In this document: piece by piece, positions 56,618-64,000 of the stretch
How the letters are laid out: each line of letters starts with the position of its first letter
How positions within the stretch are numbered: the first letter of the stretch is position 1
Source of the DNA: Variovorax sp. PAMC 28711
Lineage (GTDB): Bacteria; Pseudomonadota; Gammaproteobacteria; Burkholderiales; Burkholderiaceae_C
DNA length: 64,000 nt
Direction: 5' to 3'
Assembly: GCF_001577265.1 (NCBI RefSeq)
Contig: NZ_CP014517.1
Coordinates: 2,764,501-2,828,500 of the forward strand
Made by a program: the position numbers and the translations under genes
The notes under the pieces: model-generated
What the model was told of the DNA's origin: nothing
Databases searched by the model: none
Seen by the model: only the letters and a program-made list of their open reading frames with translations

Positions 56618-56649
56618 TCACGCGATCGCGTGATACGCCTAGATACAAT
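56618..56649 (+). promoter_or_regulatory. Rubredoxin promoter region with a 16-bp palindrome
   Basis: TCACGCGATCGCGTGA (56618-56633) is a perfect palindrome. It lies 10 bp before a -10 box TACAAT (56644-56649) that is followed by CG. No good -35 is visible at normal spacing, so the palindrome may be an activator site. It sits between the ThiD-like gene (minus) and rubredoxin. Confidence 0.6.
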
Positions 56650-56683
56650 CGTTGCATTCTATGTACAGGGACTTTAAGCTGCG

Positions 56684-56854
56684 ATGAATACGAAAACCTG
56701 GATGTGCCTGATTTGCGGGTGGATCTATGACGAAGCGGTAGGGGTACCAGAGGATGGTATTGCGGCCGGCACGGCATGGGCGGATGTCCCGATGAACTGG
56801 ACGTGCCCCGAGTGTGGTGCACGCAAGGAAGACTTCGAAATGGTTGAAATCTGA
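56684..56854 (+). CDS. Rubredoxin
   Basis: The 56-residue electron carrier binds one iron with C8, C11, C41 and C44 (CLICG and CPECG). Length and spacing are standard. It has its own promoter and terminator. It precedes the pil chemosensory operon, an arrangement I recall from related genera. Confidence 0.96.
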   Translation: MNTKTWMCLICGWIYDEAVGVPEDGIAAGTAWADVPMNWTCPECGARKEDFEMVEI

Positions 56855-56880
56855 AAGCATGGCATAGGGCCGTGCTTTTT
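56855..56880 (+). terminator. Rho-independent terminator after rubredoxin
   Basis: AAGCATGGC (56855-56863) and GCCGTGCTT (56869-56877) form a 9-bp stem with one G-U pair, and TTT follows. It separates rubredoxin from pilG. Confidence 0.8.
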
Positions 56881-56939
56881 GCGCGGCTGCAGGTGCAACG
56901 CGCGGTTGCCTTCCTGATGGGTGTCAAACGAGGAGTGCC

Positions 56940-57338
56940 ATGAGCACGAGCGGATCCGGTTACAAGGTGCTGGTCATCGATGACAGCAACACCATTCGAC
57001 GCAGTGCCGAGATCTTCCTCAAGCAGGGCGGCCATGAAGTCCTGCTCGCCGAAGACGGTTTCGACGCCCTTTCGAAGATCAACGACCACAAGCCGCACCT
57101 GATCTTCTGCGACATCCTGATGCCGCGCCTCGACGGTTACCAGACCTGCGCCATCATCAAGCGCAACGCCCAGTTCTCGAACGTCCCTGTCGTCATGCTG
57201 TCGTCGAAAGACGGCGTGTTCGACAAGGCGCGCGGCCGCATGGTCGGCTCGCAGGACTACCTCACCAAGCCCTTTACCAAAGACCAGTTGCTGCAGGCCG
57301 TGCAGCAGTTCGGCCTCGTTCAACCGGAAGCCACGTAA
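56940..57338 (+). CDS. pilG: Twitching motility response regulator PilG
   Basis: The 132-residue single receiver domain has the acidic pocket D14-D15, phosphoacceptor D58 in FCDILMPRLDGYQ and the conserved Lys in YLTKPF. In Pseudomonas-type systems PilG drives pilus extension with ChpA as kinase. A GAGGAG ribosome site precedes it. Confidence 0.93.
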   Translation: MSTSGSGYKVLVIDDSNTIRRSAEIFLKQGGHEVLLAEDGFDALSKINDHKPHLIFCDILMPRLDGYQTCAIIKRNAQFSNVPVVMLSSKDGVFDKARGRMVGSQDYLTKPFTKDQLLQAVQQFGLVQPEAT

Positions 57339-57703
57339 TGCCGATTCACAAAGTGCTGGTGGTCGATGACTCCAAGACGGAACTGATGTTCCTGACCGAT
57401 CTGCTGCAAAAGAACGGCTTCGCCGTGAAGACCGCAGAGAACGCCGACGACGCGATGCGCCGCCTCGAGGAAGAGCAGCCCGACCTGATCCTGATGGACG
57501 TGGTGATGCCCGGCCAGAACGGTTTCCAGCTGACGCGCAGCATCGCGCGCAATCCGCTCTACGCCGCGGTGCCGATCATTCTGTGCACCAGCAAGAACCA
57601 GGAAACCGATCGTGTGTGGGGCATGCGCCAGGGCGCACGCGACTACATCGTGAAGCCGGTCAACGCGGTTGAATTGCTGGCCAAGATCAACGCGCTGGCC
57701 TGA
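57338..57703 (+). CDS. pilH: Twitching motility response regulator PilH
   Basis: The 121-residue receiver has D10-D11, phosphoacceptor D54 in LMDVVMPGQNGFQ and KPVNAVELL. PilH acts as phosphate sink or antagonist of PilG. Its ATG overlaps the pilG stop by one base. Confidence 0.93.
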   Translation: MPIHKVLVVDDSKTELMFLTDLLQKNGFAVKTAENADDAMRRLEEEQPDLILMDVVMPGQNGFQLTRSIARNPLYAAVPIILCTSKNQETDRVWGMRQGARDYIVKPVNAVELLAKINALA

Positions 57704-57721
57704 TCGCCACACCCCGAGTTC

Positions 57722-58255
57722 ATGGCCAACCGCGACGCTCTCCGCGCTTTCCAGTCCCGGCTTGCCAGCCGACTCCAGGCGGCCAAAACGTCAGGCGTTT
57801 CGGCGTCCTGGCTCGCGGTAGAGGCCGGCGACGCCAAATACCTTTTCCCGCTCGGCCATGCCGGCGAGATCTTTCCGTGGACACCGCCGCTCGCGGTGCC
57901 GTACACGGAGCCATGGTTCCTCGGTGTGGCCAACCTGCGCGGTGGCCTTTACGGCGTGGTGCAGTTGTCCAGCTTCGCGTCGGGCGTTGCCACGCCACTG
58001 GCCGCCAGCGAAGTCGCTCGCGCGCAGTCGCGCATGGTGGCGTTCAACGAATTGCTCGAAGTCAATTGCGCGTTGCTGGTCGATCGCCTGGTCGGCCTGC
58101 GCGGCGTCGAAGCGTTCACCGCCTCGGATCCGCCCGGCACCGAAGCGCCCGCCTGGCTCGGGCACGCCTACACCGACGTGGCCGGCGAGCGCTGGCAAGA
58201 AGTCAATTTGCAGGCCATGGCCCAGCAACCCCGGTTTTTGAGCATCGGCGCCTGA
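57722..58255 (+). CDS. pilI: CheW-like adaptor PilI
   Basis: The 177-residue CheW-domain protein links the receptor PilJ to the ChpA kinase. It has [15 protein letters not shown] and [17 protein letters not shown], the CheW core. It lies 18 bp after pilH. Confidence 0.9.
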   Translation: MANRDALRAFQSRLASRLQAAKTSGVSASWLAVEAGDAKYLFPLGHAGEIFPWTPPLAVPYTEPWFLGVANLRGGLYGVVQLSSFASGVATPLAASEVARAQSRMVAFNELLEVNCALLVDRLVGLRGVEAFTASDPPGTEAPAWLGHAYTDVAGERWQEVNLQAMAQQPRFLSIGA

Positions 58256-58292
58256 GGGCGCCAGCCACCGATACCCACCCGAAGGACCGACC

Positions 58293-60662
58293 GTGAGCTC
58301 GATCGCCGACAAGTTCAAGAAGTTTCTGCCCGTTCGCGAGGACGGCGTGACCGTCCACGCCGACAATGCCGCCGCCATGTCGCTCGACAACGTGGAGACG
58401 CAGCAGCCGCCCGAGGACAAGACCGTGCTGTACAGAAGCGACGCACTCCACGACGCGGCGGCGCCGGTGCAGCCGGTGGCCGAGTCCGAGCCGGTGCTCG
58501 CAGCGACGCCGCCGCACGGGCATGAAGACTTTCAGCCGAGCCGCAGCTTCGCCGACACCGTCGAGGCGGAAGCAGCGCCGGCAGCTGCACCGTTGGCGGC
58601 GGTGGCCGCGTCCGCGACGGCGCGATCGCCGCTGGCGCGTCAACAGCGTGTGCTGGCGGCCATCCTCGGAGGGGTCGTGGTGCTGCTGCTGCTGGTGGCG
58701 GGTTCGGCCATCCTCCGTGCGGAGCGGCTGGCGCAGCAGGTCGCGTCCACGGGTCAGGCACTCATGCAGTCGCAACGGCTCGCCAAATCGGTGTCGCAGG
58801 CGTTGGTGGGCAATGTCCCGGCCTTCGTCGAAGTGAAGGAAAGCTCCGACGATCTGGCACGCCGCATCCAGGGCCTGGCCACCGGCGACGAGTCGCTCAA
58901 GCTGGAACGGGTCGGCGCGCAGTACGACGCCGAACTCGAAAAGATCACGCCGCTGGTCGACGGTGCCGACAAAAGCGCGAAGGCCGTGCTGGCGCAGCAG
59001 GAAATCCTGACCCGCGTCGGTGCCGCGTTGCGCAACATCAACCGTCAGTCGTCCGAGCTGCTTGAGATGACCGAGACGGTCGCCTCGCTCAAGATGCAGC
59101 AGTCGGCCACGGTGCCCGAGATTTCTGCCGCCGGCCAGCTCGTCATGCTGACGCAGCGCATCGGCAAGTCGGCCAACGAATTCCTGACGGTCGAAGGCGT
59201 GAGCCCCGACGCGGTGTTCCTGCTCGGCAAGGACCTGAATACCTTCCAGGAAATCACCCGCGGCCTGCTCGACGGCAATGCACAGCAGCGGCTGCCCGGC
59301 ACGCGCGACACGCAAACGCGCCAGCAGCTCGAGGCCATCCTCAAGACCTACGAACAGACCCGCGGCCAGGCCGGCGCGATCCTGGGCAATCTGCAGGGCC
59401 TGGTGGCCGCCCGCGAAGCGCAGGCCCAGATCCTGACCGAGAGCGAACCCCTGCGGCTGGCGCTCGGCGACCTTCAGGAAAAGCTGTCGGCCCGCACCGG
59501 CCTGGGCGCCGGCACGGTGGCCATGCTGTTCTTGTTGTCGCTGGGTGCGCTCGGCCTGGCCGTTGCGATCGGTTTCGTGCAGGTGCGCGAAGGTCGCGAG
59601 CGGGCGGTTGCAGCCGAAGGCGATCGCATCGAGGCAGAGCGCCTGAGCGAAGAAGCCGGCCGCGTGAACACGGCCAACCAGGCTGCGATTTTGCGGCTCA
59701 TGAACGAACTGCAAACGGTGGCCGAAGGCGATCTGACGCAGGAAGCCACCGTGACCGAAGACATCACCGGCGCCATCGCCGACTCGGTGAATTACACGGT
59801 GGAAGAACTGCGCCTCCTGGTGGGCAACGTGCAGAACACGGCGACCCGCGTGGCACAAACCACGTCGGCCGTGGAAAGCACTTCGACCGAGCTGCTGGCG
59901 GCCTCGACCGAGCAGCTGCGCGAGATTCGCGAAACCGGCCAGTCGGTGCTGACGATGGCCGAGCGCATTAACGGCGTGTCGTCGCAGGCGCAAGAGTCCG
60001 CCACGGTGGCGCGCCAGTCGCTGCAGGCGGCGTCGTCGGGCCTGCAGGCCGTGCAGAACGCGATCGGCGGCATGAACTCGATCCGCGACCAGATCCAGGA
60101 AACCTCCAAGCGCATCAAGCGCCTGGGCGAGTCGTCGCAGGAAATTGGCGAAATCACCGAGCTGATCTCGGACATCACCGAACAGACCAATGTGCTGGCG
60201 CTGAACGCCGCCATCCAGGCCGCCTCCGCCGGTGAAGCCGGTCGCGGCTTCTCGGTGGTGGCCGAAGAAGTGCAACGACTGGCCGAACGGTCGGCCGATG
60301 CGACGCGCCAGATTTCGGCGTTGGTGAAGGCGATTCAGACCGACACGCAAGATGCCGTCGGCGCCATGGAGCGCTCCACGCAGGGTGTGGTCGAAGGGGC
60401 CAAGCTGTCCGACAACGCGGGTACCGCGCTGTCCGAGATCGACCGCGTGTCGCGCCGTCTCGCCGAGCTGATCGAGCAGATTTCTCAGTCCGCTTCGCGC
60501 GAAGCCGATTCGGCCAACGTCGTGGCCGCCAACATCCAGCACATTTTTGCGGTGACCGAACAGACCGGCGAAGGCACGCGGACCACCGCGCAGCAGGTGC
60601 GCGAGCTCTCGCACATGGCCGAAGAGCTGCGCCAGTCGGTGTCGCGTTTCAAGATCGCCTGA
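58293..60662 (+). CDS. pilJ: Methyl-accepting chemotaxis protein PilJ
   Basis: The 789-residue receptor has a cytoplasmic N-terminal extension of about 110 residues, a first membrane span ([19 protein letters not shown]), two PilJ-type sensor repeats, a second span near 420 ([18 protein letters not shown]), HAMP and the MCP hairpin tip [20 protein letters not shown]. The GTG start is preceded by GAAGGA. The N-terminal extension is longer than in Pseudomonas PilJ. Confidence 0.94.
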   Translation: MSSIADKFKKFLPVREDGVTVHADNAAAMSLDNVETQQPPEDKTVLYRSDALHDAAAPVQPVAESEPVLAATPPHGHEDFQPSRSFADTVEAEAAPAAAPLAAVAASATARSPLARQQRVLAAILGGVVVLLLLVAGSAILRAERLAQQVASTGQALMQSQRLAKSVSQALVGNVPAFVEVKESSDDLARRIQGLATGDESLKLERVGAQYDAELEKITPLVDGADKSAKAVLAQQEILTRVGAALRNINRQSSELLEMTETVASLKMQQSATVPEISAAGQLVMLTQRIGKSANEFLTVEGVSPDAVFLLGKDLNTFQEITRGLLDGNAQQRLPGTRDTQTRQQLEAILKTYEQTRGQAGAILGNLQGLVAAREAQAQILTESEPLRLALGDLQEKLSARTGLGAGTVAMLFLLSLGALGLAVAIGFVQVREGRERAVAAEGDRIEAERLSEEAGRVNTANQAAILRLMNELQTVAEGDLTQEATVTEDITGAIADSVNYTVEELRLLVGNVQNTATRVAQTTSAVESTSTELLAASTEQLREIRETGQSVLTMAERINGVSSQAQESATVARQSLQAASSGLQAVQNAIGGMNSIRDQIQETSKRIKRLGESSQEIGEITELISDITEQTNVLALNAAIQAASAGEAGRGFSVVAEEVQRLAERSADATRQISALVKAIQTDTQDAVGAMERSTQGVVEGAKLSDNAGTALSEIDRVSRRLAELIEQISQSASREADSANVVAANIQHIFAVTEQTGEGTRTTAQQVRELSHMAEELRQSVSRFKIA

Positions 60663-60684
60663 AGACCTTCACCCGAGCGCCAAC

Positions 60685-63600
60685 GTGTCGACCCCCAGCC
60701 CCGTCACCGCCCCCGTTGCCGACCACGCGCCGGCCACCGAAGATCTCGGGCCGCTGGCCTGGGTGCTCGGTGAAATCCAGAAATCGATCGACGGCGTCGG
60801 CAAGTCGCTGCGCCGTTTCGCGCGCGACACCGATCACGTGCCCGAACTCGACATCGGACCCCTGCGCATGGCGCGCCAGCATCTGCACCAGGCCGTCGGC
60901 GCATTGCAGATGGTGGGCCACACGGCGCCGGCCATGGTGCTCGGTGCGATGGAGTTCGCCGTTCAGGGTTTTGTCGGCGAGCCGGTGCGCTGCACCGAGG
61001 CCGCCGTGGCAAAGATCGAACGCGCGGGATTCGCCGTCACCGATTTCCTGAGCGCGATGCTGGCCGGCAAGACGGTGTCGTCCGTCGCCCTTTTTCCGCA
61101 GTACCGCGATGTGCTCGAGCTGGTGGGCAACGAGCGCGTGCATCCTGCCGACCTGTGGAGCATGCCGTGGCGTTGGGTGGACGTGACGGCATCGGAGCGC
61201 CAGCCGGCGCTGGTGTACGACCCGGCCGTCCGCTCCAAGCTCGATCGCGAAGTGCTCAAGGTGGTCAAGAGCGGCGACGACGAAGCCGCCCGGCGCCTGC
61301 ATGTGCTGTGTCTCGGCCTGGCCCGCGGTGCCTCGGTGCCGCGCATCGCGAGTTTCTGGACGCTGGCCGCGGGCTTCTTCCAGGCCCTGTCGCTCGGCCT
61401 GGTGCCGACCGACGTGTACCTCAAGCGGGCGGCGTCCCGTGTGCTGCTCCAGTACGCGACGCTGGCGCGCGGCGACAATACCGTGTCCGACCGGCTCGGC
61501 CAGGACCTGCTGTTCTTTTGCGCGCAGGCCGCGCCCGGCGCGCGTGAAGAAGCCACCACCCTGCGCGAAGTGCGCGCGGCGTGGGGCGTGGCAAACGAAC
61601 AACCTGTCGACTACACCGTCGAGCAGTTCGGGCGCTTCGATCCGCTGGTCCTGACGCAGGCGCGCAAGCGCATCGAAGCGGCCAAGGAAATGTGGTCGGC
61701 TTTGTCGGGCGGCGACGTGACCCGCATGCGCCAGGTCGCCGACACGTTTTCGCAGCTCGGCGAATCGCTCAACAAGCTGCATCCGCCGAGCGCCCCGATG
61801 GCGCAGGCGCTCAACAACGCGGTCGACGCCTCCACGCGTGCCGGCCAGCCGCCCGCCACCGAACTCGCCATGGAGGTCGCGACCTCCGTGCTTTATCTCG
61901 AAGCGGCGTTCGAAGATCTGGATCCGCACGATCGGCAACTCACTGCGCGCACCGTCCAGCTGGCCGGCCGCATCGACCGCGCCCGCGAAGGCGGCCGTTC
62001 GGAGCCGCTCGAACCGTGGATGGAAGAGCTCTACCGCCGGGTGAGCGAGCGCCAGACGATGGGCACCGTCGTCGACGAGCTGCGCCTGCATCTGGGTGAT
62101 CTCGAAAAATCGCTCGACCAGTTTTTCCGCCGTCCTGCGGAAAAGGGACTGCTGCGTACCGTGCCGAGCCAGCTGCTGCAGATGCGCGGCGTGTTCTCGG
62201 TCCTGGGGCTCGACCAGGCCGCGAAGACCGTGCAATGCATGCGCGACAGCGTCGACCACCTGGTGGCCGGCGAGTCCGAAGCGGCCGAAACGCGCGACTT
62301 CGATTCGCTGGGCAACAACCTGGGTGCGCTCGGCTTCCTGATCGACATGCTCGGCTACCAGCCCGCGCTCGCCAAACGGCTCTTCGTGTTCGATGAGACG
62401 TTGGGCGAACTCAAGCCGCTCATGGGCCGCCAGGCCAACGATTCGGTGGTCGCCGAGCCGCAGCCATTGCCGCAATCGGCGGTCGCGACCGCCTCTGCGC
62501 CCGTGACCCGCAACGACACCGTGCTCAGCGTGGCCGAGATCGACGCGCAGATCGCCGCCAAGCTCGCCGCGCTGGCCTCGCCCGGCCGCAAGAGGGCCTC
62601 GCCGATCGAGGAATTCAGCCGCGCGGCCGACAGCTGGACGTCCAAAATCACCGGGCCCGCGCCGCTCGAGCCGATGTTGCCGGACACGGAAGTCACCGAG
62701 CTCGAAGAAGACGACCTGCAGAACATCTTCCTGGACGAAGCCCGGGAAGTGCTCCACAACGGCCTGGCCGCCGCAGCTGTTCTGGCGCGCGACCCGTCCG
62801 ACACCGGCGAGCTGACCGTGCTGCGCCGTGCCTTCCACACGCTCAAGGGCAGCTCGCGCATGGTCGGCCTGACCGACTTTGGCGACGCCGCTTGGTCGTT
62901 CGAGCAGGTGCTGAACACCTGGCTGGCCGACCAGCGGCCGGTCGATGCAGAACTGATCGCGATCACCGGCCAGTCGCTGAAGGACTTCGCCAAATGGGTC
63001 GAGGCGATCGCCAGCGGCGAACCGCACGCCTGGCAGTCCGCACCGTTTCGGGCCACCGCCGACGCGCTGCGCACGGGCGAGACCACGGCGCTTCCGGCCC
63101 GCGTGTCCGGCGCCGACGCGCTGGCCGTCGCGGCCCGCCATATCGCTGCCGAGCAAGCGCCGTCGAAGCCGATCGCGCTCTCACTGCCCGCTTTCCCGGA
63201 CCTCCATTTCAACGCCACCTCGTACGAGGCACCTGCCGAGTTCGTGGACTCCGCCCGGCGCGGCTTGCCCGCCGACGACGGCTTCGCGTCGACCGACTTC
63301 CTGGATTTCGACGACAAGCCGGTACCCGCCGAGCGCGAGCCCAGCGTGTTGCCGGGCAGCGAAGACATCGATTTCTTCGCCACGGTCCAGGCACCGATCG
63401 AGCCGACCTTCGACATCACCGATTTCGACCTGCCGCCTGACCTCGCGGAAGAACCCGCGCGCGCGCCGGCGCCGGTCGTTCGGTCGATGTGGGAAGCGCC
63501 GCTGGAGACCGAAGCCAAAGACGGAGTGAAGCCGGATGTCGCACCGGAACCGGTCGTCCAAGCGCCCGTGGTTGCACAAGTTTCACTGTCAGAGCCAGAG

Positions 63601-64000
63601 CCAGAGCCAGAGCCAGAGCCCGAACCCGTGGTCGAAGTGGCTGCAGCGCCTGAGCCTGTCGCCGAACTGCCGCCGGCTCTCGAGCCCGAGCCCGTCGCCG
63701 AGGTTGCGCCGCCCGCGCCGAGCGCGGACGATGCGGTCAAGGCGATCGGCCCGCTGCGCATCGGCATCGCGCTCTACAACGTCTACCTGAACGAGGCCGA
63801 CGAATGGTCGCGCCAGCTCGCCAACGAAGTGGGTGAGTGGGCACTCGAGCCGCACACCCGCGTGGCCGACTCGACCATCGCGCTCGCGCACTCGCTTGCG
63901 GGCAGTTCGGCGACGGTCGGCTTCCAGAGTTTGTCCGGCATGGCGCGCTCGTTCGAGGCCGCGCTGCAGCATCTGCACATGCAGGGCAGCGGCACCGCCG
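60685..64000 (+). CDS. chpA: ChpA/PilL-type hybrid chemosensory histidine kinase, partial
   Basis: The frame is open from GTG 60685 to the right edge (1105 codons), so the kinase core, CheW and receiver domains lie outside. The N-terminal 600 residues are helical and PilL_N-like. An HPt domain has phosphoacceptor H718 in RRAFHTLKGSSRMVGL, and a second HPt begins near H1069 (LAHSLAGSSATVG). Between them is a low-complexity acidic/proline linker with an (EP)n tract near residue 970. It follows pilJ by 22 bp. Confidence 0.9.
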   Translation, partial: MSTPSPVTAPVADHAPATEDLGPLAWVLGEIQKSIDGVGKSLRRFARDTDHVPELDIGPLRMARQHLHQAVGALQMVGHTAPAMVLGAMEFAVQGFVGEPVRCTEAAVAKIERAGFAVTDFLSAMLAGKTVSSVALFPQYRDVLELVGNERVHPADLWSMPWRWVDVTASERQPALVYDPAVRSKLDREVLKVVKSGDDEAARRLHVLCLGLARGASVPRIASFWTLAAGFFQALSLGLVPTDVYLKRAASRVLLQYATLARGDNTVSDRLGQDLLFFCAQAAPGAREEATTLREVRAAWGVANEQPVDYTVEQFGRFDPLVLTQARKRIEAAKEMWSALSGGDVTRMRQVADTFSQLGESLNKLHPPSAPMAQALNNAVDASTRAGQPPATELAMEVATSVLYLEAAFEDLDPHDRQLTARTVQLAGRIDRAREGGRSEPLEPWMEELYRRVSERQTMGTVVDELRLHLGDLEKSLDQFFRRPAEKGLLRTVPSQLLQMRGVFSVLGLDQAAKTVQCMRDSVDHLVAGESEAAETRDFDSLGNNLGALGFLIDMLGYQPALAKRLFVFDETLGELKPLMGRQANDSVVAEPQPLPQSAVATASAPVTRNDTVLSVAEIDAQIAAKLAALASPGRKRASPIEEFSRAADSWTSKITGPAPLEPMLPDTEVTELEEDDLQNIFLDEAREVLHNGLAAAAVLARDPSDTGELTVLRRAFHTLKGSSRMVGLTDFGDAAWSFEQVLNTWLADQRPVDAELIAITGQSLKDFAKWVEAIASGEPHAWQSAPFRATADALRTGETTALPARVSGADALAVAARHIAAEQAPSKPIALSLPAFPDLHFNATSYEAPAEFVDSARRGLPADDGFASTDFLDFDDKPVPAEREPSVLPGSEDIDFFATVQAPIEPTFDITDFDLPPDLAEEPARAPAPVVRSMWEAPLETEAKDGVKPDVAPEPVVQAPVVAQVSLSEPEPEPEPEPEPVVEVAAAPEPVAELPPALEPEPVAEVAPPAPSADDAVKAIGPLRIGIALYNVYLNEADEWSRQLANEVGEWALEPHTRVADSTIALAHSLAGSSATVGFQSLSGMARSFEAALQHLHMQGSGTA

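Noticed and set aside
58203..63156. Two antisense open frames of about 800 codons each opposite pilJ and chpA
   Set aside because: They mirror codon position bias of the real genes and have no recognisable motifs.
63585..63640. Hexamer repeat as a CRISPR or satellite array
   Set aside because: It is an uninterrupted coding microsatellite without spacers.

Overview
The window is GC-rich chromosomal DNA of a betaproteobacterium. The best match is Burkholderiales, family Comamonadaceae, probably Variovorax or a close relative. This rests on gene content and order (dusB-fis-purH, rplM-rpsI-erpA, an SAH riboswitch before ahcY with metF downstream, tyrS divergent from an M23 peptidase and anmK, a rubredoxin leading into pilGHIJ-chpA, phasin and Bug-type binding proteins). 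It is a placement from recall; no search was run. Coding density is high, with many 1-4 bp gene overlaps. I see no rRNA, CRISPR array, prophage or complete insertion sequence.

Layout. 1-5146: edge of a probable defence island, with an AAA15-type ATPase (minus, cut by the window edge), a divergent Fic protein and the type I restriction subunit HsdR; hsdM and hsdS are not in the window. 5148-8484: a histone-deacetylase-fold amidohydrolase, a Bug-type binding protein and an MFS transporter. 8492-12226 (minus): HAD phosphatase, prfC, phasin, exported protein. 12244-16268: SAH riboswitch and ahcY-tlyA-metF-rlpA, a methyl-cycle unit. 16272-22734: rlmJ, rplM-rpsI, erpA, a DHA2 transporter, anmK, M23 peptidase. 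22893-33248: tyrS, an OmpA/FecR pair, a CDF transporter and dtd, phoH-ybeY, ruvA and ruvB separated by two minus-strand genes, a DmeF-like transporter and an LpxH-like hydrolase. 33312-36349: three small proteins, tRNA-Met and a sigma/anti-sigma-like pair. 36369-41830: enoyl-CoA hydratase, M61 peptidase, dsbC, a UbiH-like monooxygenase, a MOSC protein.

41855-47895 is a complete ribose operon (rbsB-A-C-R-K-D, minus strand) with a tandem perfect-palindrome operator upstream of rbsB. 47920-50807: ychF, an HNH protein whose 3' end lies in a 166-bp inverted-repeat-bounded intergenic element, a GST and a YqaA-type membrane protein. 51001-56854: dusB-fis-purH, a cytochrome c, hemL and a ThiD-like kinase, rubredoxin. 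56940-64000: the twitching chemosensory operon pilG-pilH-pilI-pilJ-chpA, with chpA cut by the right edge.

I did not find a clearly new multi-gene system. The best candidates for follow-up are the ATPase/Fic/HsdR group with its repeat-containing divergent promoter region, the 166-bp element that ends the HNH gene, the double RbsR operator, and several small proteins and palindromes. No gene-free stretch exceeds 300 bp.
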